Source: Listeria goaensis (GTDB taxonomy: Bacteria; Bacillota; Bacilli; Lactobacillales; Listeriaceae). Taken from it: a DNA stretch of 64,000 bases. Below are positions 10,091 to 19,848 of the stretch, one piece after another (position 1 is the stretch's first letter; every line of letters begins with the position of its first letter). Made by a program: the position numbers and the translations under genes. The notes under the pieces are model-generated. The model was not told where the DNA came from and made no database searches. It saw only the letters and a list, made by a program, of their open reading frames with translations. Location: contig NZ_FYBQ01000002.1 of assembly GCF_900186125.1 (NCBI RefSeq), forward strand, positions 1 to 64,000. Direction: 5' to 3'.

Positions 10091-10840
10091 ATGGCTGAAG
10101 GTAAAATGCTCGAAGAAAAATTGTTTAGTAAACATTTGAATGAGGAAATGGACATCATTATTTACTTACCACCGGATTACTCACCTCTTTATAAATACCC
10201 ACTTTTTATCGTTCAAGACGGGAAAGATTATTTAAGCTTTGGGAAGTTGCCTAAATTTGTCGATGAACTGACGAACCAGAACAGGATTCAAAAAGCTATT
10301 TTTGCTTGTTTACCGTATAAAACAGTGGAGGACAGACGCAGAAAATATCATCCAGATGGTGAACAAAATGAAGCATACATGCGCTTTTTAGCCCATGAAC
10401 TCGTCCCCTATTTAGAAAATCAGTTTCCTTCCTTTCAAATGGCAAACAGTCGCTTTTTAATGGGGGATTCACTCGGAGCAAGCGTTTCTTTAAAAGCAGC
10501 GCTTAAATATCCATTCACCTTTGGAAATGTCATTTTACATTCGCCTTTTGTAAATGATGACCTTTTAGAACTCGTTCAATCGGCAAACCCAGCTGCCCTT
10601 AAAGTCTTCCATATCATCGGGGACGCAGAAACTGAAGTGGAAACGACCGATAACCAAGTCGCTAATTTCTTAGAACCAAACGAAAAACTCCATTTTCTTA
10701 TTGAGAAGAAAGGTTTTGAGTCTGAATTTCATCTATTTAACGGTGGTCACCGCTGGAAATATTGGCAACCGTTTATTAAAACTAGCTTAACTTTTATGCT
10801 TCCAACTCATACATTTGATTTAGAGAGCATGGGCGTTTAA
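10091..10840 (+). CDS. Alpha/beta hydrolase, putative esterase (esterase D/Fes-like)
   Basis: The 249-residue protein resembles the putative esterase family (esterase D, enterochelin esterase-like), usually cytosolic with a Ser-Asp-His triad. Visible residues are the nucleophile in MGDSLGAS, an acid in IIGDAETE and a histidine in NGGHRWKYW near the end. No signal peptide is present. I use ATG 10091 (MAEGKMLEEK) because AGGAG lies nine bases upstream; the upstream in-frame ATG at 10043 has no such site. The acetyltransferase gene starts 17 bases downstream, so the two are probably one operon. The substrate is unknown. Confidence 0.8.
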   Translation: MAEGKMLEEKLFSKHLNEEMDIIIYLPPDYSPLYKYPLFIVQDGKDYLSFGKLPKFVDELTNQNRIQKAIFACLPYKTVEDRRRKYHPDGEQNEAYMRFLAHELVPYLENQFPSFQMANSRFLMGDSLGASVSLKAALKYPFTFGNVILHSPFVNDDLLELVQSANPAALKVFHIIGDAETEVETTDNQVANFLEPNEKLHFLIEKKGFESEFHLFNGGHRWKYWQPFIKTSLTFMLPTHTFDLESMGV

Positions 10841-10857
10841 CGAAGGGAGAAAGAATT

Positions 10858-11289
10858 TTGACAGTAAAGAAAGTAGTAAACGAACAAATGCGCAAAGATG
10901 CCTTACAAATTCGCTTTGATGTATTTGTTACCGAACAACATGTTGATCCAGAATTAGAATGGGACGAATTTGATAACGATCCTTCCACAATCATGTTTAT
11001 CGACTATGATGACGACGGTACACCACTTGCCACAGGCCGTTTGCGTCTCCTGCCTAATTACGGAAAAGTAGAACGCATTTGTGCGCAGAAAAAAGCACGT
11101 GGCAAAGGCTCCGGTCGAAGAATTATGGAAACCATTGAACAAGAAGCCAAACAACAAGGTGCATCAAAACTAAAACTGGGTGGTCAAGTCACAGCGATTC
11201 CATTTTATGAAAAGCTCGGTTACACAGTTTGTTCCGATATTTTCATGGATGCAGGCATCGAACATAAAGAAATGGAAAAAAACATTTAA
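10858..11289 (+). CDS. GNAT family N-acetyltransferase
   Basis: This 143-residue protein has a GNAT core: a substrate-side region at residues 1-60, the acetyl-CoA pyrophosphate loop around KARGKGSGRRIM (residues ~79-90), and a C-terminal AIPFYEKLGYTV strand-turn typical of the fold. It begins with TTG at 10858, supported by AAGGGAGA nine bases before. The close spacing behind the esterase gene suggests co-transcription. The substrate cannot be told from sequence. Confidence 0.85.
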   Translation: MTVKKVVNEQMRKDALQIRFDVFVTEQHVDPELEWDEFDNDPSTIMFIDYDDDGTPLATGRLRLLPNYGKVERICAQKKARGKGSGRRIMETIEQEAKQQGASKLKLGGQVTAIPFYEKLGYTVCSDIFMDAGIEHKEMEKNI

Positions 11290-11290
11290 A

Positions 11291-11317
11291 AAATAGCCTT
11301 TTAAGGCTATTTTTTTA
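11291..11317 (+). terminator. Intrinsic terminator of the esterase-GNAT operon
   Basis: AAATAGCC (11291-11298) pairs with GGCTATTT (11305-11312) across a six-base loop and is followed by a T run. It begins two bases after the GNAT stop codon. Confidence 0.9.
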
Positions 11318-11381
11318 TTAATATTTGTTAAAGAACACACAATTTCATGTATAATGAAGCTTGTTGAAAGGAGTGGTTAAT

Positions 11382-12005
11382 ATGAATAAATTAATTTGGG
11401 GTTGTCGCATTTTTTACATAAGTACGATGCTTCTCCTCTTTTATGTACTTGATTACTATCATTTTTTAATTTTAAATATCACATTAGCTTATATTCCTTT
11501 TGAACTAGCTGTTTTTCTACATAAAAAAAAGCGACCTGCCATCATTTTTTGGATTTTGGCTGCCGCTTGGCTCCTATTTTTCCCTAATGCTTTTTATTTA
11601 GTTACCGACTTCTTTCATTTAAAACAGTTTAATATTTATGATTATAACGGTATTCTTCAAAAAGATAGTTTGTTATGGCAAAGCTTTACCGTCATGTCGG
11701 GAGCGGTGTTTTTTGGCCTTTTCGTTGGCAACCTGTCCCTTCGTTTCATTTTAGATGCCATAAAAGAGCGCACGAATTGGCGTGAATCCATTCTCGTCCC
11801 CATCATTTTACTTTTATCAAGTTACGGTATTTATTTAGGACGCTTTGATCGCCTGCACACTATCCACCTTTTGACAGAGCCGAGCACCGTTCTACACAGT
11901 ATTTTAAATGTTTCGGGCTTTCAATTTGAGTTTATTATCTATTTTTTCATTTTACAATTAATGCTTTACCTTATGTTTCGCTATTTCCCAAAATCCACAA
12001 ATTAA
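11382..12005 (+). CDS. DUF1361 integral membrane protein
   Basis: This 207-residue polytopic membrane protein has about six hydrophobic segments and the DUF1361 signature FFPNAFYLVTDFFHL around residues 67-81. The function of the family is unknown. The start at ATG 11382 is chosen because AAAGGAGTGG lies eight bases upstream; the longer TTG-started frame would place the start before that site. Its stop codon overlaps the stop of the convergent rpiA gene by four bases, and no terminator separates them, so the two transcripts must overlap at their 3' ends. Confidence 0.8.
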   Translation: MNKLIWGCRIFYISTMLLLFYVLDYYHFLILNITLAYIPFELAVFLHKKKRPAIIFWILAAAWLLFFPNAFYLVTDFFHLKQFNIYDYNGILQKDSLLWQSFTVMSGAVFFGLFVGNLSLRFILDAIKERTNWRESILVPIILLLSSYGIYLGRFDRLHTIHLLTEPSTVLHSILNVSGFQFEFIIYFFILQLMLYLMFRYFPKSTN

Positions 12006-12670
12006 CTTAGCATTTCAACGGTTCCATCGTTTTTGCCAATAATAAGCTCGTCCGCTATACCTAAAAAAAGACCATGCTCCACAATGCCTGATAAACTGTC
12101 TAATTCGTTAGCCAGTTTTTTTGCGTCTAATAGCGGATAAATCTCTAAATCTAAAATCATATTCCCATTATTCGTCAGAAAAACCTCTCCATCTTGCGCA
12201 TAACGCACATTTGCCCCGATATTTTGCTTTTTAAGTGCTCGCTCCACATATTTATAACTAAAAGGGAGCACTTCAACTGGCAAACAAAATTTTCCGAGCA
12301 CTTCAACCACTTTTGATTCATCCACGACCCAAATATTCCGTTTTGAAATAAGCGCAACTAATTTTTCGCGAAGAAGCGCACCGCCGCCGCCTTTAATTCC
12401 TGCAAAATCCCGCGTAACTTCATCTGCGCCATCAATTGTGACGTCAATTTCTGTTACTTCGTTAAAGGAAAGTAAAGGAATATGCCACTTTTTCGCCAGT
12501 TCCTCCGTTTCAATTGATGTCGCAACGCCTTTTATTTGCAAGCCAGCTTGCACAAGCTCCCCTAGTTTTTCAATCGTATAAAAAACCGTACTTCCTGTTC
12601 CAAGACCAACAATCATGCCATCTTGAACTGCTTCACAAGCCTTCTCGCCTGCCATACGTTTTGACTCCAT
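12002..12670 (-). CDS. rpiA: Ribose-5-phosphate isomerase A
   Basis: The product (222 residues) interconverts ribose 5-phosphate and ribulose 5-phosphate in the non-oxidative pentose phosphate pathway. Family motifs are VGLGTGST (phosphate binding, residues ~22-29), DGADEV with the catalytic aspartate region, IKGGGGALLREK with the catalytic glutamate, and NNGNMILDL. ATG 12670 is preferred over GTG 12679 because AAGGAG stands eight bases before it. The gene overlaps the end of the convergent DUF1361 gene. Confidence 0.93.
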   Translation of the reverse strand: MESKRMAGEKACEAVQDGMIVGLGTGSTVFYTIEKLGELVQAGLQIKGVATSIETEELAKKWHIPLLSFNEVTEIDVTIDGADEVTRDFAGIKGGGGALLREKLVALISKRNIWVVDESKVVEVLGKFCLPVEVLPFSYKYVERALKKQNIGANVRYAQDGEVFLTNNGNMILDLEIYPLLDAKKLANELDSLSGIVEHGLFLGIADELIIGKNDGTVEMLS

Positions 12671-12907
12671 TCTGTCCACTCCTTCTTATTTAACCTTACA
12701 ATTTTAAAAGAATCCTCTCGACAAAAAATGCATTTTATAGCGTATTCTCGCATAAATCTTTAAAAATTCGTCTTTCTTCTCTCGTATTCACACTCTAATC
12801 TTACAAAAATGTAATTAGACTTTTCAATACAAGTGAGTTACATTATATGATAGTTACGTATTTAAATTTAACATTTGTAACATAATAGACATAAACGGGG
12901 TGAATAG

Positions 12908-13054
12908 ATGCAAAAAGTAAAGTTGTTTTTTCATAAGCCAGCCACGATTTTTATACTTAAAACAGCATTCTATTTAGCTGTTTTACTTGGACTTTTATGG
13001 TTTTACGGCTTCAAAAACCCAAATAGCACCAATTTTATTTATAACGAATTTTAA
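12908..13054 (+). CDS. dltX: DltX, small membrane protein of the teichoic acid D-alanylation operon
   Basis: This 48-codon ORF directly precedes dltA. It encodes a short basic start (MQKVKLFFHKP), one membrane helix (residues ~12-33) and the conserved C-terminal motif FIYNEF, which marks DltX. In other Firmicutes DltX is needed for D-alanine transfer to lipoteichoic acid together with DltB and DltD. A GGGGTG site lies upstream, and dltA begins 19 bases after the stop. The 237 bases between rpiA and dltX are AT-rich and contain the operon promoter, which I cannot place with confidence. Confidence 0.9.
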   Translation: MQKVKLFFHKPATIFILKTAFYLAVLLGLLWFYGFKNPNSTNFIYNEF

Positions 13055-13073
13055 AAAGAAAGGATGATTACGC

Positions 13074-14609
13074 GTGGGTTTACAAACGATGACCACCTCA
13101 CTTACAGAACGCATTGATGAATGGGCTACTCTCACTCCGCAGAAGGTTTGCTACGAATATAATGGTACCACACTTTCTTACAAGGAACTAAAAAATCAAT
13201 CTGATTCCTTTGCTTTTTTTTTAGAAGAAAAAGCTTTTCCAAAAGAGGCGCCAATTGTCGTTTACGGACACATGTCCTCGCTTATGTTAGTCGCTTTTAT
13301 GGCTTGTTTAAAAAGTGGACATGCGTATGTTCCCGTTGATACTTCTATGCCAAGGGAGCGCATTACTCAAATTGTGACCGCAGCAGAACCAGCTTGCGTG
13401 CTTGCTGTGGAAGAACTTCCGGTTGAAACGGATAAACCTGTTCTCACTGCTAGCGAAATCGCTGAATTTATTCGCTTAAATACGGGCAAAAAGCCACGCC
13501 TAGCGAGCGCCGTTCAAGGTGATGATACGCATTATATTATTTACACATCGGGCAGCACTGGCCTACCGAAAGGCGTTCAAATTAGCCAAAACAATTTAAT
13601 CAGCTTTTCCAATTGGCTGCTGCAAGATTTTTCATTAACAGAAGGTTTGCGCATTTTAAATCAAGCACCTTTTTCATTTGACCTTTCCGTTATGGACCTG
13701 TATCCAAGCTTACTTTCAGGGAGCACGCTAGTTCCCGTGGATAAGACTTGCAGCGCCAATTTAAAAGACTTGTACAGTCAAATTCCGCGACTGCGACTTG
13801 ACGTCTTCGTTTCAACGCCGTCATTCGCTGACATTTGTTTACTTGACCCCCATTTTAACGGCGCTAATAATCCTTCGCTCTCAAAATTTATTTTTTGCGG
13901 GGAAGTCCTAACCAAAGAAACTGCACGCGAATTAATTGCCCGCTTTCCAGACGCCAAAATTTATAACACTTACGGGCCGACAGAAGCAACCGTTGCCGTT
14001 ACCAAAATTGAAATTACAAATGAAGTCATCGCCGCCTATCCGAGCCTCCCACTTGGACAAGTCAAGCCTGATACGCGCCTTTTCATCACTGACCCTGAAA
14101 CACATGAACGCCTACCAGATGGTGAAAAAGGGGAAATTGTGCTCGTCGGACCGAGCGTTTCAAAAGGCTATTTAAACAACCGCGAAAAAACCGTAGAAGT
14201 TTTTTCTAAAGCTTTTGATCTCATGGCCTATCATACGGGTGACTGCGGTGTAATTAAAAATAATCAATTGTTTTTCCAAGGTCGCTTAGATTTCCAAGTG
14301 AAGCTACACGGCTATCGCATCGAGCTTGAAGACATCGAGAACAACTTAAAAGAAGTCAGCTACGTTAGAAGTGCCGTCGTTATTCCAAAATACGTGGAAG
14401 GAAAGGTGGATTCATTAGTTGCGTTTGTTGTCGCAAATGAGCATGACTTTGATAAGCCGTTCAAATTGACGAAAGCCATTAAACAGGAACTCGCGAATAA
14501 AATGCCAAACTATATGATTCCTCGGAAATGGATTTATAAGACCGAATTTGCTTTAACTAATAATGGAAAAATCGATCGAAAACTTTTAGAAAATGAGGTG
14601 AACGAATGA
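13074..14609 (+). CDS. dltA: D-alanine--D-alanyl carrier protein ligase
   Basis: The 511-residue cytosolic adenylating enzyme activates D-alanine with ATP and loads it onto the DltC phosphopantetheine arm. It shows the ANL superfamily motifs IYTSGSTGLPKG (P-loop, residues ~159-170), NTYGPTEAT, YHTGDCG and the C-terminal catalytic lysine in NNGKIDRK. I begin at GTG 13074, nine bases after AAAGGA; ATG 13089 (MTTSLTERID) is possible but lacks a ribosome binding site. The gene overlaps dltB by four bases (ATGA). Confidence 0.95.
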   Translation: MGLQTMTTSLTERIDEWATLTPQKVCYEYNGTTLSYKELKNQSDSFAFFLEEKAFPKEAPIVVYGHMSSLMLVAFMACLKSGHAYVPVDTSMPRERITQIVTAAEPACVLAVEELPVETDKPVLTASEIAEFIRLNTGKKPRLASAVQGDDTHYIIYTSGSTGLPKGVQISQNNLISFSNWLLQDFSLTEGLRILNQAPFSFDLSVMDLYPSLLSGSTLVPVDKTCSANLKDLYSQIPRLRLDVFVSTPSFADICLLDPHFNGANNPSLSKFIFCGEVLTKETARELIARFPDAKIYNTYGPTEATVAVTKIEITNEVIAAYPSLPLGQVKPDTRLFITDPETHERLPDGEKGEIVLVGPSVSKGYLNNREKTVEVFSKAFDLMAYHTGDCGVIKNNQLFFQGRLDFQVKLHGYRIELEDIENNLKEVSYVRSAVVIPKYVEGKVDSLVAFVVANEHDFDKPFKLTKAIKQELANKMPNYMIPRKWIYKTEFALTNNGKIDRKLLENEVNE

Positions 14610-15790
14610 CCACCCCATACGGCTCTATCTTTTACTTTGCAATCCTCGCACTTTTTATCGCACCGATTGTGATTGCAAATTTAATGGGGAAAAGACTTCC
14701 AGTTTATAACGCGTTTGTCACGTTACTTTTCATTTTCTTCATGTTTTCAAGCAATTTAGTGCAAGGCATTGCCTTTATCGTTTTCATTTTTTGGCAACTC
14801 ATTGTTGTCCGGCTTTATTTTCATTACAGACGTGTTCAAAACAAAAATCATGGCGGTATTTTTACCCTTGCTGTAATCCTGTCGATTTTACCGCTTGCAA
14901 TTGTTAAAGTGCAGCCATTGCTTGCGGATCACACAACACTCGTCGGCTTTCTAGGAATCTCCTATTTAACGTTTAAAGCCACTACGATGGTAATGGAAAT
15001 TCGCGATGGACTCATAAAAGAATATGATTCCGTGGAATTTGTGAATTTTCTGCTGTTCTTTCCAACCATTTCTTCTGGCCCAATAGACCGATTTCGGAGA
15101 TTCCAGAAGGATGTTAAAAATCCGCTTGAACCCTCGAAATATGTAGAACTTTTAAACCGTGGTATTTTTTATATTTTCTTAGGTTTCCTTTATAAGTTCA
15201 TCATCGCCTATTTAATCGATGTTCATTGGAAAACCCCACTTGAAGGACTTTTAATCCAACATGTTGATTTTAATATGAGTTTGCTTGGCTATATGTACGC
15301 GTATAGTATGTACTTATTTTTTGATTTTGCAGGTTACAGTTTGTTCGCTGTTGGGGTTTCCTACCTACTCGGCGTCCAAACACCAATGAACTTCAACAAA
15401 CCGTTTCTCGCACGCAACATTAAGGACTTCTGGAATCGTTGGCACATGACGCTTTCATTTTGGTTCCGCGACTTCATTTTCATGCGGTTCGTCTTCTTTT
15501 TGACGAAAAAGAAATGGTTTAAAAGTAAATTTACAATCGCTTATATCGCGTACTTTGTCAATTTTTTCATCATGGGAATTTGGCACGGCCTTCACTGGTA
15601 CTACGTTGTTTACGGCTTATACCAAGCGTTGCTTATCGTCGGTTTCGACATTTTTGAGCGCATCAACAAAAAATATAAGTTTTATCCAAAAAATAAAATC
15701 ACTTATGTTATTGGAATGTTCATTACGTTTAACTTCGTTTGCTTCGGCTTCCTCATTTTCTCTGGCATATTTGATAAAATAACTTTCTAA
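14606..15790 (+). CDS. dltB: D-alanyl transfer protein DltB, MBOAT family
   Basis: DltB is a 394-residue polytopic membrane O-acyltransferase that passes D-alanine from DltC across the membrane towards teichoic acids. MBOAT features are visible: [16 protein letters not shown] (residues ~272-287) and the catalytic histidine in [14 protein letters not shown] (~317-330). There are about eleven hydrophobic helices. Its start overlaps the dltA stop, implying translational coupling, and dltC follows after 13 bases. Confidence 0.95.
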   Translation: MTTPYGSIFYFAILALFIAPIVIANLMGKRLPVYNAFVTLLFIFFMFSSNLVQGIAFIVFIFWQLIVVRLYFHYRRVQNKNHGGIFTLAVILSILPLAIVKVQPLLADHTTLVGFLGISYLTFKATTMVMEIRDGLIKEYDSVEFVNFLLFFPTISSGPIDRFRRFQKDVKNPLEPSKYVELLNRGIFYIFLGFLYKFIIAYLIDVHWKTPLEGLLIQHVDFNMSLLGYMYAYSMYLFFDFAGYSLFAVGVSYLLGVQTPMNFNKPFLARNIKDFWNRWHMTLSFWFRDFIFMRFVFFLTKKKWFKSKFTIAYIAYFVNFFIMGIWHGLHWYYVVYGLYQALLIVGFDIFERINKKYKFYPKNKITYVIGMFITFNFVCFGFLIFSGIFDKITF

Positions 15791-15803
15791 GGTGGTAATA
15801 AAA

Positions 15804-16043
15804 ATGAGTTTTCGTGATCAAGTTTTAGATATTTTAGAAGAAATTACAGAATCAGAAGAAGTAAAAGAAAATACAAGCGTCCGCTTATTTGACGAGGGCT
15901 TACTCGACTCAATGGCAACAGTGCAACTCCTTGTTGAAATTGAAAGTAGTCTCGATATTACGGTTCCCGTTTCCGAATTCGACCGCGACGAATGGGCAAC
16001 GCCAGAACTTGTGATTAAGCAATTAGAGGCCCTCAAATCATGA
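15804..16043 (+). CDS. dltC: D-alanyl carrier protein
   Basis: This 79-residue acyl-carrier-like protein carries D-alanine on a 4'-phosphopantetheine arm attached to the serine of LLDSMATV (residue ~36). It is acidic, as carrier proteins are. ATG 15804 follows AAGGTGGT by seven bases and is preferred to the GTG at 15792, which lies inside that site. It overlaps dltD by four bases. Confidence 0.95.
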   Translation: MSFRDQVLDILEEITESEEVKENTSVRLFDEGLLDSMATVQLLVEIESSLDITVPVSEFDRDEWATPELVIKQLEALKS

Positions 16044-17323
16044 GAAAAAAACTATGGATGACATTTGGCCCCATTTTAGTGGCTTGCGGTGTCTTCTTGT
16101 TTATTCTTTTCGGACCGAGTGCGCTATTTGGTGGCGTTTCAAATACGGCCGTTCAAAATGCGGCTACGTCCATGAACGGGAATGTCGTAGGTGGGAAAAT
16201 TTTGCAACAAACAGCGATGAATCAAGATTACATGCCCATTTTCGGTTCCTCGGAACTATCGCGCATTGATCCCTTCCACCCGAGCGTCATTGCAAAAAAA
16301 TACGGCACAAGCTACACGCCGTTTTTAATCGGCCAGCCTGGTACGCAGTCGCTCTTTCATTATTTGGACATCAACATGCTATCCGATCAACTGAAAGGGA
16401 AAAAAGTCGTCTTTATTTTATCGCCACAATGGTTCCAACCAAATGGCGTAGATGATGCTCATTTTGGCGCAACATTTTCGCCCATTCAAGCGTACACGTT
16501 TGCGCTTCAGGAAGAAAAAGATACACCGGAGCGTAGGTTTGCTGCAAGGCGGCTTCTTAGCTACAAAGTCGTCCAAAACGACTCAACGCTCACAAAATTG
16601 CTCGAAAACATCACTACACCGGGACCAAACAAGCCGCACGACTCCATGCTAACGCGCGCCGCTGCGGAAATCGAGTACCGTATTTTAATCCGAAAAGATG
16701 AGCTCGAATCAAAATTAGTCACTGGCTCAAAAGAGAAGCGAATTCAGGAAGGCGTTAAAATGCTTCCTCCTGTTCTAAATTTCGATGAACTAGACAAAAT
16801 GGCCGCTTCGCTTGGTGAAAAAAGTACTGGTGACAATCCATTTCATGTGAAACAAAAATATTTCGATAAGAAAATTTCACCAAATATGGCTAAACTTAAA
16901 GATAGTCGTCAAAATTTAAGTTATGCAAGCTCACCTGAATATGACGATTTGCAACTTGTAATGGACGCCTTCAAAAATGCAGGTGCTGATGTATTATTTG
17001 TAAATCCTCCTGTAAATGGCGAATGGCTGCGATTTATCGGCATGAAACAAGAGGGACTTGACGAATATTATAAAAAAACAAAAGAGCAAGTGGAGCAAAA
17101 CGGCTTCCGTTATATTTCGCTTGAAGACCGTCAAGACTCGCCTTACTTTTTAGAAGACCCTATCCATTTAAGTTGGCGCGGCTGGGTGCAAATTGACGAC
17201 GCCATCGCCAAATTCGCCAAACAACAAGCGCCAACAAGCTACCCAGAAACGCCTCGTGATTTCTATTTTCACAAAGCAAAACTACCAAAAGAACTTAAAA
17301 AAGATTTAGAAACGAAAAATTAA
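16040..17323 (+). CDS. dltD: D-alanyl transfer protein DltD
   Basis: The 427-residue protein has one N-terminal membrane anchor (residues ~7-28) and an extracellular SGNH-like domain. The nucleophile motif FGSSELSR is near residue 73 and the Asp-x-x-His pair is in [10 protein letters not shown] near residue 373. DltD acts with DltB in the final D-alanine transfer to lipoteichoic acid. It is the last gene of the dlt operon and is followed at once by a strong terminator. Confidence 0.95.
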   Translation: MRKKLWMTFGPILVACGVFLFILFGPSALFGGVSNTAVQNAATSMNGNVVGGKILQQTAMNQDYMPIFGSSELSRIDPFHPSVIAKKYGTSYTPFLIGQPGTQSLFHYLDINMLSDQLKGKKVVFILSPQWFQPNGVDDAHFGATFSPIQAYTFALQEEKDTPERRFAARRLLSYKVVQNDSTLTKLLENITTPGPNKPHDSMLTRAAAEIEYRILIRKDELESKLVTGSKEKRIQEGVKMLPPVLNFDELDKMAASLGEKSTGDNPFHVKQKYFDKKISPNMAKLKDSRQNLSYASSPEYDDLQLVMDAFKNAGADVLFVNPPVNGEWLRFIGMKQEGLDEYYKKTKEQVEQNGFRYISLEDRQDSPYFLEDPIHLSWRGWVQIDDAIAKFAKQQAPTSYPETPRDFYFHKAKLPKELKKDLETKN

Positions 17324-17327
17324 AATA

Positions 17328-17370
17328 AACAGCTCAGCAAAATCCGGATTTTGCTGAGCTGTTTTTAATT
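17328..17370. terminator. Bidirectional terminator between dltD and the LXG module
   Basis: An 18-bp perfect palindrome (17328-17345 with 17346-17363, effective loop CCGG) has a T run on the plus side and an A/T-rich tail on the minus side. It can end both the dlt operon and the convergent toxin-immunity operon. Confidence 0.9.
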
Positions 17371-17378
17371 TAACTACT

Positions 17379-18194
17379 TTATTTCTCCCCGTACCATTCA
17401 TTTTCAGTAAGTCCGGACTGATTCCGGAATTCTTCTGCATACTCTTTTAACATGATTCCCTCTACGACTACTTTTGCATTAAATAACAGAATTGGAAGCA
17501 ATGAAAAGACAATTAGGAGAACTACTAATAATCCAATAATAACTAATATAACAAACGTCCCTAACCACTCATTTTGGATAGATATTTTATCAAGAGACTT
17601 ATCATCTTTAATAAACCACCATTTAATAAGCCTATAAAATTGTGTTCCCAAAATAATAATCACTACTAAACCTATTGATAGTTTAAACATCCCTTTATTC
17701 CATATCTTTGACGTTTTTGACTCTTTTATATCCATACCATGCTTCCTTAGATAGTTCTGAACCAAATAGCTACATCGAAAATAGCAAAGCACCAAAATAA
17801 TAATCAAATAACAGAACGCCAGCAAAAGATAAAATTCTCCAAACGGTTTATTTCCATCAATTCTCATGCCTAATACTAAGCTTATGCTAAGTGTTTGAAC
17901 CATCATATATTTGGCTATTACCCAACCAAAATCGCTCAAAGATTTATTTTTAGATTTTATAATAAAGTAAAAGGCAAGGCTTATCAAAATTATAGTAATT
18001 AGAATACTTGTAATAACAAACGAATTTTTTAACGGTAGCAGCGCAATGAATCCACAAAAAAATGCAAGAAATATTATTTGCAGCTCACGGGTGAATAAAT
18101 TTTCCGTAGGATTTTTTGTTTGTTGAACAAGCTTCTGTATATCTACAAATCGACTCGCCTGCTCAAATGAGGTTTGTTTTGCGATAATTTTCAT
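17379..18194 (-). CDS. Polytopic membrane protein, candidate immunity protein of the LXG toxin
   Basis: This 271-residue protein has about six hydrophobic segments (near residues 42-58, 60-82, 94-112, 120-142, 170-190 and 212-240) and charged loops. I do not recognise a named family. It is the last gene of the type VII toxin operon, 40 bases after the LXG gene, with GGAG seven bases before its ATG. That is the usual place for the cognate immunity gene. A membrane immunity protein would fit a toxin acting on the membrane; the best studied example is TsaI, which protects against TspA in Staphylococcus aureus. The immunity role is inferred from position and topology. Confidence 0.6.
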   Translation of the reverse strand: MKIIAKQTSFEQASRFVDIQKLVQQTKNPTENLFTRELQIIFLAFFCGFIALLPLKNSFVITSILITIILISLAFYFIIKSKNKSLSDFGWVIAKYMMVQTLSISLVLGMRIDGNKPFGEFYLLLAFCYLIIILVLCYFRCSYLVQNYLRKHGMDIKESKTSKIWNKGMFKLSIGLVVIIILGTQFYRLIKWWFIKDDKSLDKISIQNEWLGTFVILVIIGLLVVLLIVFSLLPILLFNAKVVVEGIMLKEYAEEFRNQSGLTENEWYGEK

Positions 18195-18234
18195 TTAAAT
18201 ACTCCATTCCATATGGGAATCTATTATGATTTGA

Positions 18235-19848
18235 TTATTTTTCAAATATTGGATTAAAATTAGGGCTACCACTCTGAGGTTGCACACCTATTCGATAATG
18301 CTTATCTGGTGCAACACTATCATGCTTTCCGTACAACTTATACTGTTCATCAAGCCATTCTCTCTTATTATTCTCTCTTGTTTCAGCACTACCACTTAAA
18401 CCAAAGTAAAAACTATGAGAGTTAATATGAATATTTCCCAAGACAATATTAACTTTTATCTCAGGAGTAGTTATATCCACGCCTTTAATCATCGTATTTA
18501 ATGTCCCGGCTATGGCTCCAATAGGCCCTCCATACTGTACCCCTTCTAGCGGTCCAGCATTCCATATAAATAGACTCAACCCACCATACACTGCTTTACT
18601 TGCATCCCCATAAGCTGGACTCTCTGGATTGATGTACTCTTCATAAGCATACGCTGTGATGCTTAATGTGTCTCCGCCATATCCAATACCTTCCCTCGCC
18701 ACTGGATGCGCCTTAACAAATTCAGAAACCGGCTTCAACTTTTTAAATACATCCAAGCCAACTTTAGAGCTCGCAATTAGTTTTGCACCTTCACTTGTTC
18801 TAGAAAGAATTTTGGTCGAATAGCCAATTGGTGCTAAGACGCTCCAGCCTTTTTCGCTCAATTTAGTTAAACCATTATATACAACTGCTTGTGTTGCAAA
18901 AGATGCTTCACCTAGATAGGAAGCAAATTTAGGACTGTTTAAAACGTTTGTAGCCACATCTTTAGGCAATTTATTCCAGCTTTCTTGTGCAATAAAAATT
19001 CCAAGAGCTGCATCTTGTAAGCTATCAGGAAATTTGTCTAAAGCGCCTATCACATAGTCAAACAAACGATCATTATTTTTGATTTTCTCAATTGCTGCCG
19101 CTGGATTTTTTTCAAATAGCTCATTTAATTCTTTAATCGCTACTTTCTTCTCCTGATTTTCCATTTCTTCTAGCTGTTCCTTACTTTTCAGCTCCGTAAA
19201 CCAGCTTTTATCGGCACCTTTAGGAAATTTGTATGTACCATCTTTTTTTATCGTTATGCTATTCAATACTAACACACTTTGCATCGCTAATTTCATATCA
19301 TCCAGACTACTATTAAATAAACCTTTTGTTTGCCCTTCAAATTCATAAAGCTTCTCAATTTTCTTTTGAAGTTCATCAATTTCTTGGTCAAGACTGTTAG
19401 ACATTTGACTTAATTTTCTCTTGTGATTTTGTGCAACATCAATTAATGCTGTATTTTTATTCATTCTTAAAAACATATCGATAATAACTGTTGTTCCTTC
19501 AACAGATGCTTTCATATTTTTTTGCGTTGCTATTTGTTGATTTAGATTGTCTTCATCCAAATAGTCTTCACTTGAAACAACGGCATCCGCAAGCTGATAT
19601 TTGTTTAATTCTTGTTCAATACTATCACATGCAGTAGTCACTCTTGTAATAGTTGGTATAACAAGATCTGTAAATAATCCTTTCCCAGCTGTATAAGCAG
19701 CTCCAGACAATTTGCGCCCGTCCACAGCCTGAATCACTTTTTGGCTTCCAGCTTTTAGCTGTGTGATGGTTTCTTTCCCACTTGATAAATTTTTAGACAG
19801 AGCTTGGATTAACTTGCTTGATTCGCTACTTGAATAAATTAGTCCCAA
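18235..19848 (-). CDS. LXG-domain type VII secretion toxin
   Basis: The 537-residue product starts with TTG 19848, seven bases after AAGGAATG, overlapping the upstream gene. Residues 1-210 are a mostly helical LXG domain; the name motif is KLSGAAYTAGKGLF with L-S-G at residues 47-49, followed by coiled coils. Such N-domains target proteins to the ESX/type VII machinery. The C-terminal part lacks recognisable enzyme motifs but has a hydrophobic, glycine-rich stretch, including a GxxxGxxxG zipper in GGPIGAIAG (residues 440-448). Glycine zippers are reported in membrane-acting LXG toxins such as TelE. I infer a contact-dependent antibacterial toxin that damages membranes. No ESX transporter genes lie in this window. 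Confidence 0.8.
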   Translation of the reverse strand: MGLIYSSSESSKLIQALSKNLSSGKETITQLKAGSQKVIQAVDGRKLSGAAYTAGKGLFTDLVIPTITRVTTACDSIEQELNKYQLADAVVSSEDYLDEDNLNQQIATQKNMKASVEGTTVIIDMFLRMNKNTALIDVAQNHKRKLSQMSNSLDQEIDELQKKIEKLYEFEGQTKGLFNSSLDDMKLAMQSVLVLNSITIKKDGTYKFPKGADKSWFTELKSKEQLEEMENQEKKVAIKELNELFEKNPAAAIEKIKNNDRLFDYVIGALDKFPDSLQDAALGIFIAQESWNKLPKDVATNVLNSPKFASYLGEASFATQAVVYNGLTKLSEKGWSVLAPIGYSTKILSRTSEGAKLIASSKVGLDVFKKLKPVSEFVKAHPVAREGIGYGGDTLSITAYAYEEYINPESPAYGDASKAVYGGLSLFIWNAGPLEGVQYGGPIGAIAGTLNTMIKGVDITTPEIKVNIVLGNIHINSHSFYFGLSGSAETRENNKREWLDEQYKLYGKHDSVAPDKHYRIGVQPQSGSPNFNPIFEK

